Translations under genes and position numbers: made by a program
Shown here: one piece after another, positions 35,413-46,300 of the stretch
How positions within the stretch are numbered: position 1 is the first letter of the stretch
How the letters are laid out: each line of letters begins with the position of its first letter
Source: Hirudinaria manillensis
Lineage: Eukaryota > Annelida > Clitellata > Hirudinida > Hirudinidae
Assembly: GCA_034509925.1 (NCBI GenBank)
Contig: CM067529.1
Coordinates: forward strand, 11,107,001-11,171,000
Length of the DNA stretch: 64,000 nucleotides
Direction: 5' to 3'
Notes under the pieces: generated by a model
What the model was told of the DNA's origin: nothing
The model's input: only the letters and a program-made list of their open reading frames with translations
The model's database searches: none

Positions 35413-35485
35413 CACCTCCGACGGGACTCGAACCCGCAATCCCCGGCTTAGGAGGCCGATGCCTTATCCATTAGGCCACGGAGGC
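35413..35485 (-). tRNA. tRNA-Arg(CCT)
   Basis: Unit 107; next copy 331 bp right. Confidence 0.96.
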
Positions 35486-35743
35486 GCGTTACATGGGATG
35501 CTCCGATCGTTTTACTCGATTCAGACTTCGCCAACGACTTTTCGCGTCCCGCACGAGCGAAACGTAGAGCTCACCTTTCTTGGCCTCCCTTCAAAAGAAC
35601 GGCCGTCAATCGGATCGCACGCTTCGAAAAGCGTCGTCAGAAAACCTGCAAAACGCCCTTCATTCAGCCTGGCTTTCTGCGTACGGAGCCGCAATTGCCG
35701 AGACGAACGGTCGCTCGCAATTCCTTAAAACTCCAACGCCCTA

Positions 35744-35816
35744 CACCTCCGACGGGACTCGAACCCGCAATCCCCGGCTTAGGAGGCCGATGCCTTATCC
35801 ATTAGGCCACGGAGGC
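35744..35816 (-). tRNA. tRNA-Arg(CCT)
   Basis: Unit 108; next copy 341 bp right. Confidence 0.96.
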
Positions 35817-36084
35817 GCGTTACATGGGATGCTCCGATCGTTTTACTCGATTCAGACTTCGCCAACGACTTTTCGCGTCCCGCACGAGCGAAACGTAGAG
35901 CTCACCTTTCTTGGCCTCCCTTCAAAAGAACGGCCGTCAGTCGGATCGCACGCTTCGAAGAGCGACGAATAGCGTCGTCAGAAAACCTGCAAAACGCCCT
36001 TCATTCAGCCTGGCTTTCTGCGTACGGAGCCGCAATTGCCGAGACGAACGGTCGCTCGCAATTCCTTAAAACTCCAACGCCCTA

Positions 36085-36157
36085 CACCTCCGACGGGACT
36101 CGAACCCGCAATCCCCGGCTTAGGAGGCCGATGCCTTATCCATTAGGCCACGGAGGC
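36085..36157 (-). tRNA. tRNA-Arg(CCT)
   Basis: Unit 109; next copy 331 bp right. Confidence 0.96.
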
Positions 36158-36415
36158 GCGTTGCATGGGATGCTCCGATCGTTTTACTCGATTCAGACTT
36201 CGCCAACGACTTTTCGCGTCCCGCACGAGCGAAACGTAGAGCTCACCTTTCTTGGCCTCCCTTCAAAAGAACGGCCGTCAATCGGATCGCACGCTTCGAA
36301 AAGCGTCGTCAGAAAACCTGCAAAACGCCCTTCATTCAGCCTGGCTTTCTGCGTACGGAGCCGCAATTGCCGAGACGAACGGTCGCTCGCAATTCCTTAA
36401 AACTCCAACGCCCTA

Positions 36416-36488
36416 CACCTCCGACGGGACTCGAACCCGCAATCCCCGGCTTAGGAGGCCGATGCCTTATCCATTAGGCCACGGAGGC
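36416..36488 (-). tRNA. tRNA-Arg(CCT)
   Basis: Unit 110; next copy 331 bp right. Confidence 0.96.
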
Positions 36489-36746
36489 GCGTTGCATGGG
36501 ATGCTCCGATCGTTTTACTCGATTCAGACTTCGCCAACGACTTTTCGCGTCCCGCACGAGCGAAACGTAGAGCTCACCTTTCTTGGCCTCCCTTCAAAAG
36601 AACGGCCGTCAATCGGATCGCACGCTTCGAAAAGCGTCGTCAGAAAACCTGCAAAACGCCCTTCATTCAGCCTGGCTTTCTGCGTACGGAGCCGCAATTG
36701 CCGAGACGAACGGTCGCTCGCAATTCCTTAAAACTCCAACGCCCTA

Positions 36747-36819
36747 CACCTCCGACGGGACTCGAACCCGCAATCCCCGGCTTAGGAGGCCGATGCCTTA
36801 TCCATTAGGCCACGGAGGC
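36747..36819 (-). tRNA. tRNA-Arg(CCT)
   Basis: Unit 111; next copy 341 bp right. Confidence 0.96.
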
Positions 36820-37087
36820 GCGTTACATGGGATGCTCCGATCGTTTTACTCGATTCAGACTTCGCCAACGACTTTTCGCGTCCCGCACGAGCGAAACGTA
36901 GAGCTCACCTTTCTTGGCCTCCCTTCAAAAGAACGGCCGTCAGTCGGATCGCACGCTTCGAAGAGCGACGAATAGCGTCGTCAGAAAACCTGCAAAACGC
37001 CCTTCATTCAGCCTGGCTTTCTGCGTACGGAGCCGCAATTGCCGAGACGAACGGTCGCTCGCAATTCCTTAAAACTCCAACGCCCTA

Positions 37088-37160
37088 CACCTCCGACGGG
37101 ACTCGAACCCGCAATCCCCGGCTTAGGAGGCCGATGCCTTATCCATTAGGCCACGGAGGC
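37088..37160 (-). tRNA. tRNA-Arg(CCT)
   Basis: Unit 112; next copy 330 bp right. Confidence 0.96.
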
Positions 37161-37417
37161 GCGTTGCATGGGATGCTCCGATCGTTTTACTCGATTCAGA
37201 CTTCGCCAACGACTTTTCGCGTCCGCACGAGCGAAACGTAGAGCTCACCTTTCTTGGCCTCCCTTCAAAAGAACGGCCGTCAATCGGATCGCACGCTTCG
37301 AAAAGCGTCGTCAGAAAACCTGCAAAACGCCCTTCATTCAGCCTGGCTTTCTGCGTACGGAGCCGCAATTGCCGAGACGAACGGTCGCTCGCAATTCCTT
37401 AAAACTCCAACGCCCTA

Positions 37418-37490
37418 CACCTCCGACGGGACTCGAACCCGCAATCCCCGGCTTAGGAGGCCGATGCCTTATCCATTAGGCCACGGAGGC
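37418..37490 (-). tRNA. tRNA-Arg(CCT)
   Basis: Unit 113; next copy 330 bp right. Confidence 0.96.
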
Positions 37491-37747
37491 GCGTTGCATG
37501 GGATGCTCCGATCGTTTTACTCGATTCAGACTTCGCCAACGACTTTTCGCGTCCGCACGAGCGAAACGTAGAGCTCACCTTTCTTGGCCTCCCTTCAAAA
37601 GAACGGCCGTCAATCGGATCGCACGCTTCGAAAAGCGTCGTCAGAAAACCTGCAAAACGCCCTTCATTCAGCCTGGCTTTCTGCGTACGGAGCCGCAATT
37701 GCCGAGACGAACGGTCGCTCGCAATTCCTTAAAACTCCAACGCCCTA

Positions 37748-37820
37748 CACCTCCGACGGGACTCGAACCCGCAATCCCCGGCTTAGGAGGCCGATGCCTT
37801 ATCCATTAGGCCACGGAGGC
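37748..37820 (-). tRNA. tRNA-Arg(CCT)
   Basis: Unit 114; next copy 341 bp right; GCTTCG variant in the 5' flank. Confidence 0.96.
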
Positions 37821-38088
37821 GCGTTGCATGGGATGCTTCGATCGTTTTACTCGATTCAGACTTCGCCAACGACTTTTCGCGTCCCGCACGAGCGAAACGT
37901 AGAGCTCACCTTTCTTGGCCTCCCTTCAAAAGAACGGCCGTCAGTCGGATCGCACGCTTCGAAGAGCGACGAATAGCGTCGTCAGAAAACCTGCAAAACG
38001 CCCTTCATTCAGCCTGGCTTTCTGCGTACGGAGCCGCAATTGCCGAGACGAACGGTCGCTCGCAATTCCTTAAAACTCCAACGCCCTA

Positions 38089-38161
38089 CACCTCCGACGG
38101 GACTCGAACCCGCAATCCCCGGCTTAGGAGGCCGATGCCTTATCCATTAGGCCACGGAGGC
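38089..38161 (-). tRNA. tRNA-Arg(CCT)
   Basis: Unit 115; next copy 341 bp right. Confidence 0.96.
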
Positions 38162-38429
38162 GCGTTACATGGGATGCTCCGATCGTTTTACTCGATTCAG
38201 ACTTCGCCAACGACTTTTCGCGTCCCGCACGAGCGAAACGTAGAGCTCACCTTTCTTGGCCTCCCTTCAAAAGAACGGCCGTCAGTCGGATCGCACGCTT
38301 CGAAGAGCGACGAATAGCGTCGTCAGAAAACCTGCAAAACGCCCTTCATTCAGCCTGGCTTTCTGCGTACGGAGCCGCAATTGCCGAGACGAACGGTCGC
38401 TCGCAATTCCTTAAAACTCCAACGCCCTA

Positions 38430-38502
38430 CACCTCCGACGGGACTCGAACCCGCAATCCCCGGCTTAGGAGGCCGATGCCTTATCCATTAGGCCACGGAG
38501 GC
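38430..38502 (-). tRNA. tRNA-Arg(CCT)
   Basis: Unit 116; next copy 330 bp right. Confidence 0.96.
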
Positions 38503-38759
38503 GCGTTACATGGGATGCTCCGATCGTTTTACTCGATTCAGACTTCGCCAACGACTTTTCGCGTCCGCACGAGCGAAACGTAGAGCTCACCTTTCTTGGC
38601 CTCCCTTCAAAAGAACGGCCGTCAATCGGATCGCACGCTTCGAAAAGCGTCGTCAGAAAACCTGCAAAACGCCCTTCATTCAGCCTGGCTTTCTGCGTAC
38701 GGAGCCGCAATTGCCGAGACGAACGGTCGCTCGCAATTCCTTAAAACTCCAACGCCCTA

Positions 38760-38832
38760 CACCTCCGACGGGACTCGAACCCGCAATCCCCGGCTTAGGA
38801 GGCCGATGCCTTATCCATTAGGCCACGGAGGC
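38760..38832 (-). tRNA. tRNA-Arg(CCT)
   Basis: Unit 117; next copy 341 bp right. Private spacer changes: GTTTAACTC near 38857 and GCTTGGAAG near 38969. Confidence 0.96.
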
Positions 38833-39100
38833 GCGTTACATGGGATGCTCCGATCGTTTAACTCGATTCAGACTTCGCCAACGACTTTTCGCGTCCCGCA
38901 CGAGCGAAACGTAGAGCTCACCTTTCTTGGCCTCCCTTCAAAAGAACGGCCGTCAATCGGATCGCACGCTTGGAAGAGCGACGAATAGCGTCGTCAGAAA
39001 ACCTGCAAAACGCCCTTCATTCAGCCTGGCTTTCTGCGTACGGAGCCGCAATTGCCGAGACGAACGGTCGCTCGCAATTCCTTAAAACTCCAACGCCCTA

Positions 39101-39173
39101 CACCTCCGACGGGACTCGAACCCGCAATCCCCGGCTTAGGAGGCCGATGCCTTATCCATTAGGCCACGGAGGC
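39101..39173 (-). tRNA. tRNA-Arg(CCT)
   Basis: Unit 118; next copy 331 bp right. Private spacer changes near 39214 and 39270. Confidence 0.96.
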
Positions 39174-39431
39174 GCGTTACATGGGATGCTCCGATCGTTT
39201 TACTCGATTCAGACGTCGCCAACGACTTTTCGCGTCCCGCACGAGCGAAACGTAGAGCTCACCTTTCTTTGCCTCCCTTCAAAAGAACGGCCGTCAATCG
39301 GATCGCACGCTTCGAAAAGCGTCGTCAGAAAACCTGCAAAACGCCCTTCATTCAGCCTGGCTTTCTGCGTACGGAGCCGCAATTGCCGAGACGAACGGTC
39401 GCTCGCAATTCCTTAAAACTCCAACGCCCTA

Positions 39432-39504
39432 CACCTCCGACGGGACTCGAACCCGCAATCCCCGGCTTAGGAGGCCGATGCCTTATCCATTAGGTCACGG
39501 AGGC
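39432..39504 (-). tRNA. tRNA-Arg(CCT), G10A variant
   Basis: Unit 119; next copy 341 bp right. Same D-stem and box A change as unit 32. Confidence 0.9.
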
Positions 39505-39772
39505 GCGTTGCATGGGATGCTTCGATCGTTTTACTCGATTCAGACTTCGCCAACGACTTTTCGCGTCCCGCACGAGCGAAACGTAGAGCTCACCTTTCTT
39601 GGCCTCCCTTCAAAAGAACGGCCGTCAGTCGGATCGCACGCTTCGAAGAGCGACGAATAGCGTCGTCAGAAAACCTGCAAAACGCCCTTCATTCAGCCTG
39701 GCTTTCTGCGTACGGAGCCGCAATTGCCGAGACGAACGGTCGCTCGCAATTCCTTAAAACTCCAACGCCCTA

Positions 39773-39845
39773 CACCTCCGACGGGACTCGAACCCGCAAT
39801 CCCCGGCTTAGGAGGCCGATGCCTTATCCATTAGGCCACGGAGGC
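39773..39845 (-). tRNA. tRNA-Arg(CCT)
   Basis: Unit 120; next copy 340 bp right. Confidence 0.96.
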
Positions 39846-40112
39846 GCGTTGCATGGGATGCTCCGATCGTTTTACTCGATTCAGACTTCGCCAACGACTT
39901 TTCGCGTCCGCACGAGCGAAACGTAGAGCTCACCTTTCTTGGCCTCCCTTCAAAAGAACGGCCGTCAGTCGGATCGCACGCTTCGAAGAGCGACGAATAG
40001 CGTCGTCAGAAAACCTGCAAAACGCCCTTCATTCAGCCTGGCTTTCTGCGTACGGAGCCGCAATTGCCGAAACGAACGGTCGCTCGCAATTCCTTAAAAC
40101 TCCAACGCCCTA

Positions 40113-40185
40113 CACCTCCGACGGGACTCGAACCCGCAATCCCCGCCTTAGGAGGCCGATGCCTTATCCATTAGGCCACGGAGGC
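40113..40185 (-). tRNA. tRNA-Arg(CCT), anticodon-stem mismatch
   Basis: Unit 121; next copy 330 bp right. C40 is G, giving a G30-G40 mismatch in the anticodon stem; the anticodon itself is intact. Confidence 0.88.
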
Positions 40186-40442
40186 GCGTTGCATGGGATG
40201 CTCCGATCGTTTTACTCGATTCAGACTTCGCCAACGACTTTTCGCGTCCGCACGAGCGAAACGTAGAGCTCACCTTTCTTGGCATCCCTTCAAAAGAACG
40301 GCCGTCAATCGGATCGCACGCTTCGAAAAGCGTCGTCAGAAAACCTGCAAAACGCCCTTCATTCAGCCTGGCTTTCTGCGTACGGAGCCGCAATTGCCGA
40401 GACGAACGGTCGCTCGCAATTCCTTAAAACTCCAACGCCCTA

Positions 40443-40515
40443 CACCTCCGACGGGACTCGAACCCGCAATCCCCGGCTTAGGAGGCCGATGCCTTATCCA
40501 TTAGGCCACGGAGGC
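40443..40515 (-). tRNA. tRNA-Arg(CCT)
   Basis: Unit 122; next copy 331 bp right. Confidence 0.96.
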
Positions 40516-40773
40516 GCGTTACATGGGATGCTCCGATCGTTTTACTCGATTCAGACTTCGCCAACGACTTTTCGCGTCCCGCACGAGCGAAACGTAGAGC
40601 TCACCTTTCTTGGCCTCCCTTCAAAAGAACGGCCGTCAATCGGATCGCACGCTTCGAAAAGCGTCGTCAGAAAACCTGCAAAACGCCCTTCATTCAGCCT
40701 GGCTTTCTGCGTACGGAGCCGCAATTGCCGAGACGAACGGTCGCTCGCAATTCCTTAAAACTCCAACGCCCTA

Positions 40774-40846
40774 CACCTCCGACGGGACTCGAACCCGCAA
40801 TCCCCGGCTTAGGAGGCCGATGCCTTATCCATTAGGCCACGGAGGC
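40774..40846 (-). tRNA. tRNA-Arg(CCT)
   Basis: Unit 123; next copy 341 bp right; shares the GCTTGGAAG spacer change with unit 117. Confidence 0.96.
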
Positions 40847-41114
40847 GCGTTACATGGGATGCTCCGATCGTTTTACTCGATTCAGACTTCGCCAACGACT
40901 TTTCGCGTCCCGCACGAGCGAAACGTAGAGCTCACCTTTCTTGGCCTCCCTTCAAAAGAACGGCCGTCAATCGGATCGCACGCTTGGAAGAGCGACGAAT
41001 AGCGTCGTCAGAAAACCTGCAAAACGCCCTTCATTCAGCCTGGCTTTCTGCGTACGGAGCCGCAATTGCCGAGACGAACGGTCGCTCGCAATTCCTTAAA
41101 ACTCCAACGCCCTA

Positions 41115-41187
41115 CACCTCCGACGGGACTCGAACCCGCAATCCCCGGCTTAGGAGGCCGATGCCTTATCCATTAGGCCACGGAGGC
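41115..41187 (-). tRNA. tRNA-Arg(CCT)
   Basis: Unit 124; next copy 331 bp right. Confidence 0.96.
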
Positions 41188-41445
41188 GCGTTACATGGGA
41201 TGCTCCGATCGTTTTACTCGATTCAGACTTCGCCAACGACTTTTCGCGTCCCGCACGAGCGAAACGTAGAGCTCACCTTTCTTGGCCTCCCTTCAAAAGA
41301 ACGGCCGTCAATCGGATCGCACGCTTCGAAAAGCGTCGTCAGAAAACCTGCAAAACGCCCTTCATTCAGCCTGGCTTTCTGCGTACGGAGCCGCAATTGC
41401 CGAGACGAACGGTCGCTCGCAATTCCTTAAAACTCCAACGCCCTA

Positions 41446-41518
41446 CACCTCCGACGGGACTCGAACCCGCAATCCCCGGCTTAGGAGGCCGATGCCTTAT
41501 CCATTAGGCCACGGAGGC
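41446..41518 (-). tRNA. tRNA-Arg(CCT)
   Basis: Unit 125; next copy 340 bp right; GCTTCG flank as in unit 119. Confidence 0.96.
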
Positions 41519-41785
41519 GCGTTGCATGGGATGCTTCGATCGTTTTACTCGATTCAGACTTCGCCAACGACTTTTCGCGTCCGCACGAGCGAAACGTAGA
41601 GCTCACCTTTCTTGGCCTCCCTTCAAAAGAACGGCCGTCAGTCGGATCGCACGCTTCGAAGAGCGACGAATAGCGTCGTCAGAAAACCTGCAAAACGCCC
41701 TTCATTCAGCCTGGCTTTCTGCGTACGGAGCCGCAATTGCCGAGACGAACGGTCGCTCGCAATTCCTTAAAACTCCAACGCCCTA

Positions 41786-41858
41786 CACCTCCGACGGGAC
41801 TCGAACCCGCAATCCCCGGCTTAGGAGGCCGATGCCTTATCCATTAGGCCACGGAGGC
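41786..41858 (-). tRNA. tRNA-Arg(CCT)
   Basis: Unit 126; next copy 341 bp right. Private GTACGGCAC change in the spacer near 41919. Confidence 0.96.
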
Positions 41859-42126
41859 GCGTTACATGGGATGCTCCGATCGTTTTACTCGATTCAGACT
41901 TCGCCAACGACTTTTCGCGTACGGCACGAGCGAAACGTAGAGCTCACCTTTCTTGGCCTCCCTTCAAAAGAACGGCCGTCAGTCGGATCGCACGCTTCGA
42001 AGAGCGACGAATAGCGTCGTCAGAAAACCTGCAAAACGCCCTTCATTCAGCCTGGCTTTCTGCGTACGGAGCCGCAATTGCCGAGACGAACGGTCGCTCG
42101 CAATTCCTTAAAACTCCAACGCCCTA

Positions 42127-42199
42127 CACCTACGACGGGACTCGAACCCGCAATCCCCGGCTTAGGAGGCCGATGCCATATCCATTAGGTCACGGAGGC
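42127..42199 (-). pseudogene. tRNA-Arg(CCT) copy with three stem-breaking changes
   Basis: Unit 127. Three body changes: G10A (D stem and box A), A22U (opposes U13, a second D-stem loss) and G68U (opposes C5 in the acceptor stem). Together they make a stable cloverleaf unlikely. Anticodon and box B are intact. Next copy 331 bp right. Confidence 0.75.
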
Positions 42200-42457
42200 G
42201 CGTTACATGGGATGCTCCGATCGTTTTACTCGATTCAGACTTCGCCAACGACTTTTCGCGTCCCGCACGAGCGAAACGTAGAGCTCACCTTTCTTGGCCT
42301 CCCTTCATAAGAACGGCCGTCAATCGGATCGCACGCTTCGAAAAGCGTCGTCAGAAAACCTGCAAAACGCCCTTCATTCAGCCTGGCTTTCTGCGTACGG
42401 AGCCGCAATTGCCGAGACGAACGGTCGCTCGCAATTCCTTAAAACTCCAACGCCCTA

Positions 42458-42530
42458 CACCTCCGACGGGACTCGAACCCGCAATCCCCGGCTTAGGAGG
42501 CCGATGCCTTATCCATTAGGCCACGGAGGC
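42458..42530 (-). tRNA. tRNA-Arg(CCT)
   Basis: Unit 128; next copy 331 bp right. Confidence 0.96.
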
Positions 42531-42788
42531 GCGTTACATGGGATGCTCCGATCGTTTTACTCGATTCAGACTTCGCCAACGACTTTTCGCGTCCCGCACG
42601 AGCGAAACGTAGAGCTCACCTTTCTTGGCCTCCCTTCAAAAGAACGGCCGTCAATCGGATCGCACGCTTCGAAAAGCGTCGTCAGAAAACCTGCAAAACG
42701 CCCTTCATTCAGCCTGGCTTTCTGCGTACGGAGCCGCAATTGCCGAGACGAACGGTCGCTCGCAATTCCTTAAAACTCCAACGCCCTA

Positions 42789-42861
42789 CACCTCCGACGG
42801 GACTCGAACCCGCAATCCCCGGCTTAGGAGGCCGATGCCTTATCCATTAGGCCACTGAGGC
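42789..42861 (-). tRNA. tRNA-Arg(CCT), terminal copy with C6A
   Basis: Unit 129, the last copy. C6 is A, opposing G67 in the acceptor stem. Its 5' spacer shows several changes from about 42950 and ends near 43018, where similarity to the array stops. Confidence 0.85.
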
Positions 42862-43184
42862 GCGTTACATGGGATGCTCCGATCGTTTTACTCGATTCAG
42901 ACTTCGCCAACGACTTTTCGCGTCCCGCACGAGCGAAACGTAGAGCTCACTTTTCTTCGTCTCCGTTCAAAAGAAACGCCGTCAGTCGGATCGCACGCTT
43001 CGAAAAGCGACGAATAGCTTAATGCTTATTAAGAGGGACTTAAGTAAAACACAATAACTTCGTCCCCAATCCTCACATTTTTGTTTACGTTTGTTATAGT
43101 ATTTCGGGTGCACTTGAATGGAACTCATTACACGTTACGCCAAGAGACGCACGAAAATTCACCTAAACATTGCATTGCATTTGC

Positions 43185-43195
43185 TTTATTTTATT
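43185..43195 (-). other. Candidate poly(A) signals of the FIP1 gene
   Basis: Two abutting AATAAA hexamers on the minus strand (43190-43195 and 43185-43190), about 145 nt past the FIP1 stop codon. They lie about 170 bp before the tRNA array, so the FIP1 transcript probably ends between 43019 and 43180. That strip otherwise holds no feature I recognise. Confidence 0.55.
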
Positions 43196-43339
43196 TATAT
43201 CGTTTTTCCATGTAATTAAATTTTCGTGTAATTCTCAACGTGTCTGTCATTTTATTAACGTGAAAGTCATTTAAATGTTATTATCTGTAACTTTGAAAAG
43301 TTAACTGTCCATTGTTGTAGTCAGTTCCTTTTTTTTTGT

Positions 43340-46300
43340 CTACTTTTTGTGATCTGGCGAACTACTGCTTTTTCTCCTTTCCTTTTCGCTGCCCGAGCTG
43401 CTACTTCTGGAACGTTCGTGTCTGTGCTTCCTCGAACTGTACCTGCTTCCGGATCTGTAATCGTCGTGCGGACTCTTTTCCCTCCTACTGCTGCCGTTTA
43501 GATACAAATAAAAACATTTAATAAGTTAAATTATTTAATGTAACCAAAACAAGATTTAGAAAAAAATATATATATAATTGCAACTTTTTTTGGGGCAGGG
43601 GAGTGAATTAGAAATTAAATCAATTTAGTTTATATTTAGCATATGCATACAAGGTGTACCTTCTACTAGAATAATGCCTGGAACTCCTTTCCTCATCCCT
43701 GTAACCGTGGTGACGGCTGTGATGACGCGATGACCTCGACATGTCGTAGTCTCTCCTCCTGTCCCTGTCGTGTGCGCTTCTGTCCCTGTCATACTCCCGT
43801 CGACGACTCCTATCTCGGGATCTGTGGCGGGAGTCGCTCCTCGAGTATGCCGGGGATTTCCTGGACGCAAAAAGGTTTCGATTTACTTTTTCAATTGATT
43901 TTAAAATATCAAATAGATTTTTGTAACTTCTAATTGTTGGACTTAAGAAGTAATTTATATGATCGCACTTTGGTCAACTAAGACACATACCTCTCAGATG
44001 TTTCATATTTTTCTCTGGATTTGCGACCGGTTTCCTCAGTCGAGCTGCTACTGATCTCGGACTCTCTAGATCGACTGCCACTTCTGCCCCACTGGGGTGG
44101 TCTCTCTTCGGAATGAATTGGCACTTTCCTGGACAACAAAGGGAAACAAAGACGAGTCGTTAGAAGCTTGCTTTTGATATTCAAAATAATTTCTTACTAC
44201 TAATCAAAGCATAGATAAACTGTCTATTTCGATCTTTCATTTTAAAAATTATATAAATCAATTAATTCATTCATTAACAGCATCAGGAAGACGAAGCAAT
44301 TTCTAAGACTGACCTGGAATCCCATGGAGGAGGAGGCATTCCAGTGGGTCCCTGGAAAGCAGGCGGAGCCCCAAAGATGCTCTCCATCCTGAAAGGTGGC
44401 CGATCTGGAAAGCCCGGTACCCCGCGTCTTTCGTGATTCACGGCCGTGGGTGGCGGTCCCCCAATCATCGGTGGTCTAAAGAAGGCTGGAAGGAACATGT
44501 TTAGTCAATTTGTAATTCTTTTGCAAGTGCATTTACATTTTTCCTTTGCATATCTTGACATAAAAATATCATTGATAAACACTAACGATCAAACTGTCCT
44601 GCGATTGGAGGAGGAGCGAAATTTGGGGGAGGAGCCACGAGTATGGGAGGATGTCCAATGATGCCTTGACGGTTAACAACCAAACAGATTAATAAGTCTC
44701 AGTAAAGTTGCAGAAACCAGTTAATCTGACACATGTAAGTCATGATTTCTAGTTTCAATACTGCCAAATGCAGATGCTAGTAGCAAACAGCAATGTACCA
44801 CAACAACCACTAGTACTAACTACCAGTTTCATGGCAACTCTGACACCTCACCTGGTGGTCCAATGACCGGGTGTCCGAGGGCACCTGGTGGCAAAGATGA
44901 CGGAGGGGGGATGGCAAAGTCTGGAGGCGGCATATTCAACATAGGAGGTGGAATGGACATGCTGATCGGCATGACGGTGGCGACGCTTGTTGCTGGTGAT
45001 TGACTGTGAGGAATTGGCAAGTAATTGATTGACAATGTTAATAACTATAATACATTGACAATAATCTTTGTAATGATAATTATAATATCATTATATATAA
45101 AAATAATAATCACAATGTTATTGTAATAACAATAATATTAATAGAGCTAAAGGCCTTTACCATTTTTAAATAAAATAAATTATGAGCAAAAGTATAAGTG
45201 GATGATTAGCCTTGCTGTACCTTTTCCATGCAGTTATCATTATCATAAAGTTATCATTATTACACAAACAGTCCAAATAAAAATTTCAATCATGCAACAT
45301 GTTCCAATCGACAAGGGTAGACCAAACACCGTAGCTGGAGCCTAACCTCGTTGGAACATCCGTGAATTCCTGTTGGGGCCTCCTCGAATCCCTCTGAGTG
45401 CCCCCAATCACGTCTATCACCCCAGACTGCTTCGGTGTTCCCCCGCTACTCTGACCCAGGCTGGTCATCCTTTGGCCAGATTGTCGACGGTTCATTCCAA
45501 GATAGGTGGCATCTGCAGGGACAGGTGTAAATCAATAGGACTCAAATTGATGAGAAAATAAACATTGATGATCATAATTTGCAAAGTATGTCAGTATGAC
45601 AAAATTGGTATCACACATCATAATTTGGTTATATCATTAAAGACATTGAGAATATAAGTATCATAAAGTATAGTATGATACAACATGATATCAAAATATA
45701 AAGTATTATGCATGAGCTATTTTATATTAAATCAAATTAAAGCACATATTCTCACCCATGTCATTGGATGAATCCCCAGCAATCTGGCCATTGCCCTGAA
45801 GAAACAATTGTCACTTGTTTCAAAATAATTATTAAAATGTTAAATACATAAATATGCCAATAATTTCCTGTGACATCACGTGACAATGCTCATTTGCAAT
45901 TTACATTATTATGTTAATTTTAAAAAATGTTTGTTCAACCCATCCACCCAAAAACATATTTTTCATCTTAAAACCAGCTTAAACAGATACAGGCATGCTT
46001 GATGAGCAAGGGTTCAGTATAACAGCAATTAACAACTTATAGAATGATTGAAATACATTGGATCTTCTCCATTCAATCCAAACATACCACGATGAGACCA
46101 GATCTGCAGTTGTTTTCCAGTCTCAGCCTCCTCTGCTTCTCGCAGTATTTCATCCACGTATCCTCCGTGAAGCCGTAGTTGAAATAGTCGGTTATGTCGG
46201 CACCTGAGACGGATTCGATGATGATGATGATTATGATGACCAATGCACCGGGTATTAATGAAAAAGATGAAGGACAACAATATTGTTAAATGAAACAAAA

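Larger units (their letters stand above)
1..43018 (-). repeat. Tandem array of 129 tRNA-Arg(CCT) units
   Basis: Head-to-tail array of about 331-bp units, each made of a 73-nt tRNA-Arg(CCT) gene on the minus strand plus a spacer of about 258 or 268 bp. I counted 129 units by following the repeated tRNA body. Distances between successive copies are mostly 331 or 341 bp, with 330, 332, 337 and 340 as rarer forms. The 10-bp difference is the presence of GACGAATAGC in the spacer (45 of 128 complete intervals, plus the last partial unit). The 1-bp loss is GTCCCGCAC becoming GTCCGCAC. Each unit has the internal Pol III promoter boxes and a TTTT terminator 13 nt past the tRNA, so each looks like an independent transcription unit. 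The left end lies outside the window. The right end decays from about 42950 and is lost near 43018. I see no protein gene or other RNA in the spacers. Confidence 0.97.

Noticed and set aside
37-42858. Many overlapping open frames of 60-217 codons repeated across the array, with peptides such as TSDGTRTRNPRLRRPMPYPL
   Set aside because: They read antisense or out of frame through the tRNA and spacer. Most open only from a non-ATG start, they recur because the unit recurs, and they change frame with each 331-bp step. Such peptides are known artefacts of antisense tRNA translation.
1-43018. Array considered as CRISPR or as an ordinary satellite
   Set aside because: The units are 331/341 bp without unique spacers, and every unit contains a foldable tRNA gene with Pol III signals, so neither class fits.
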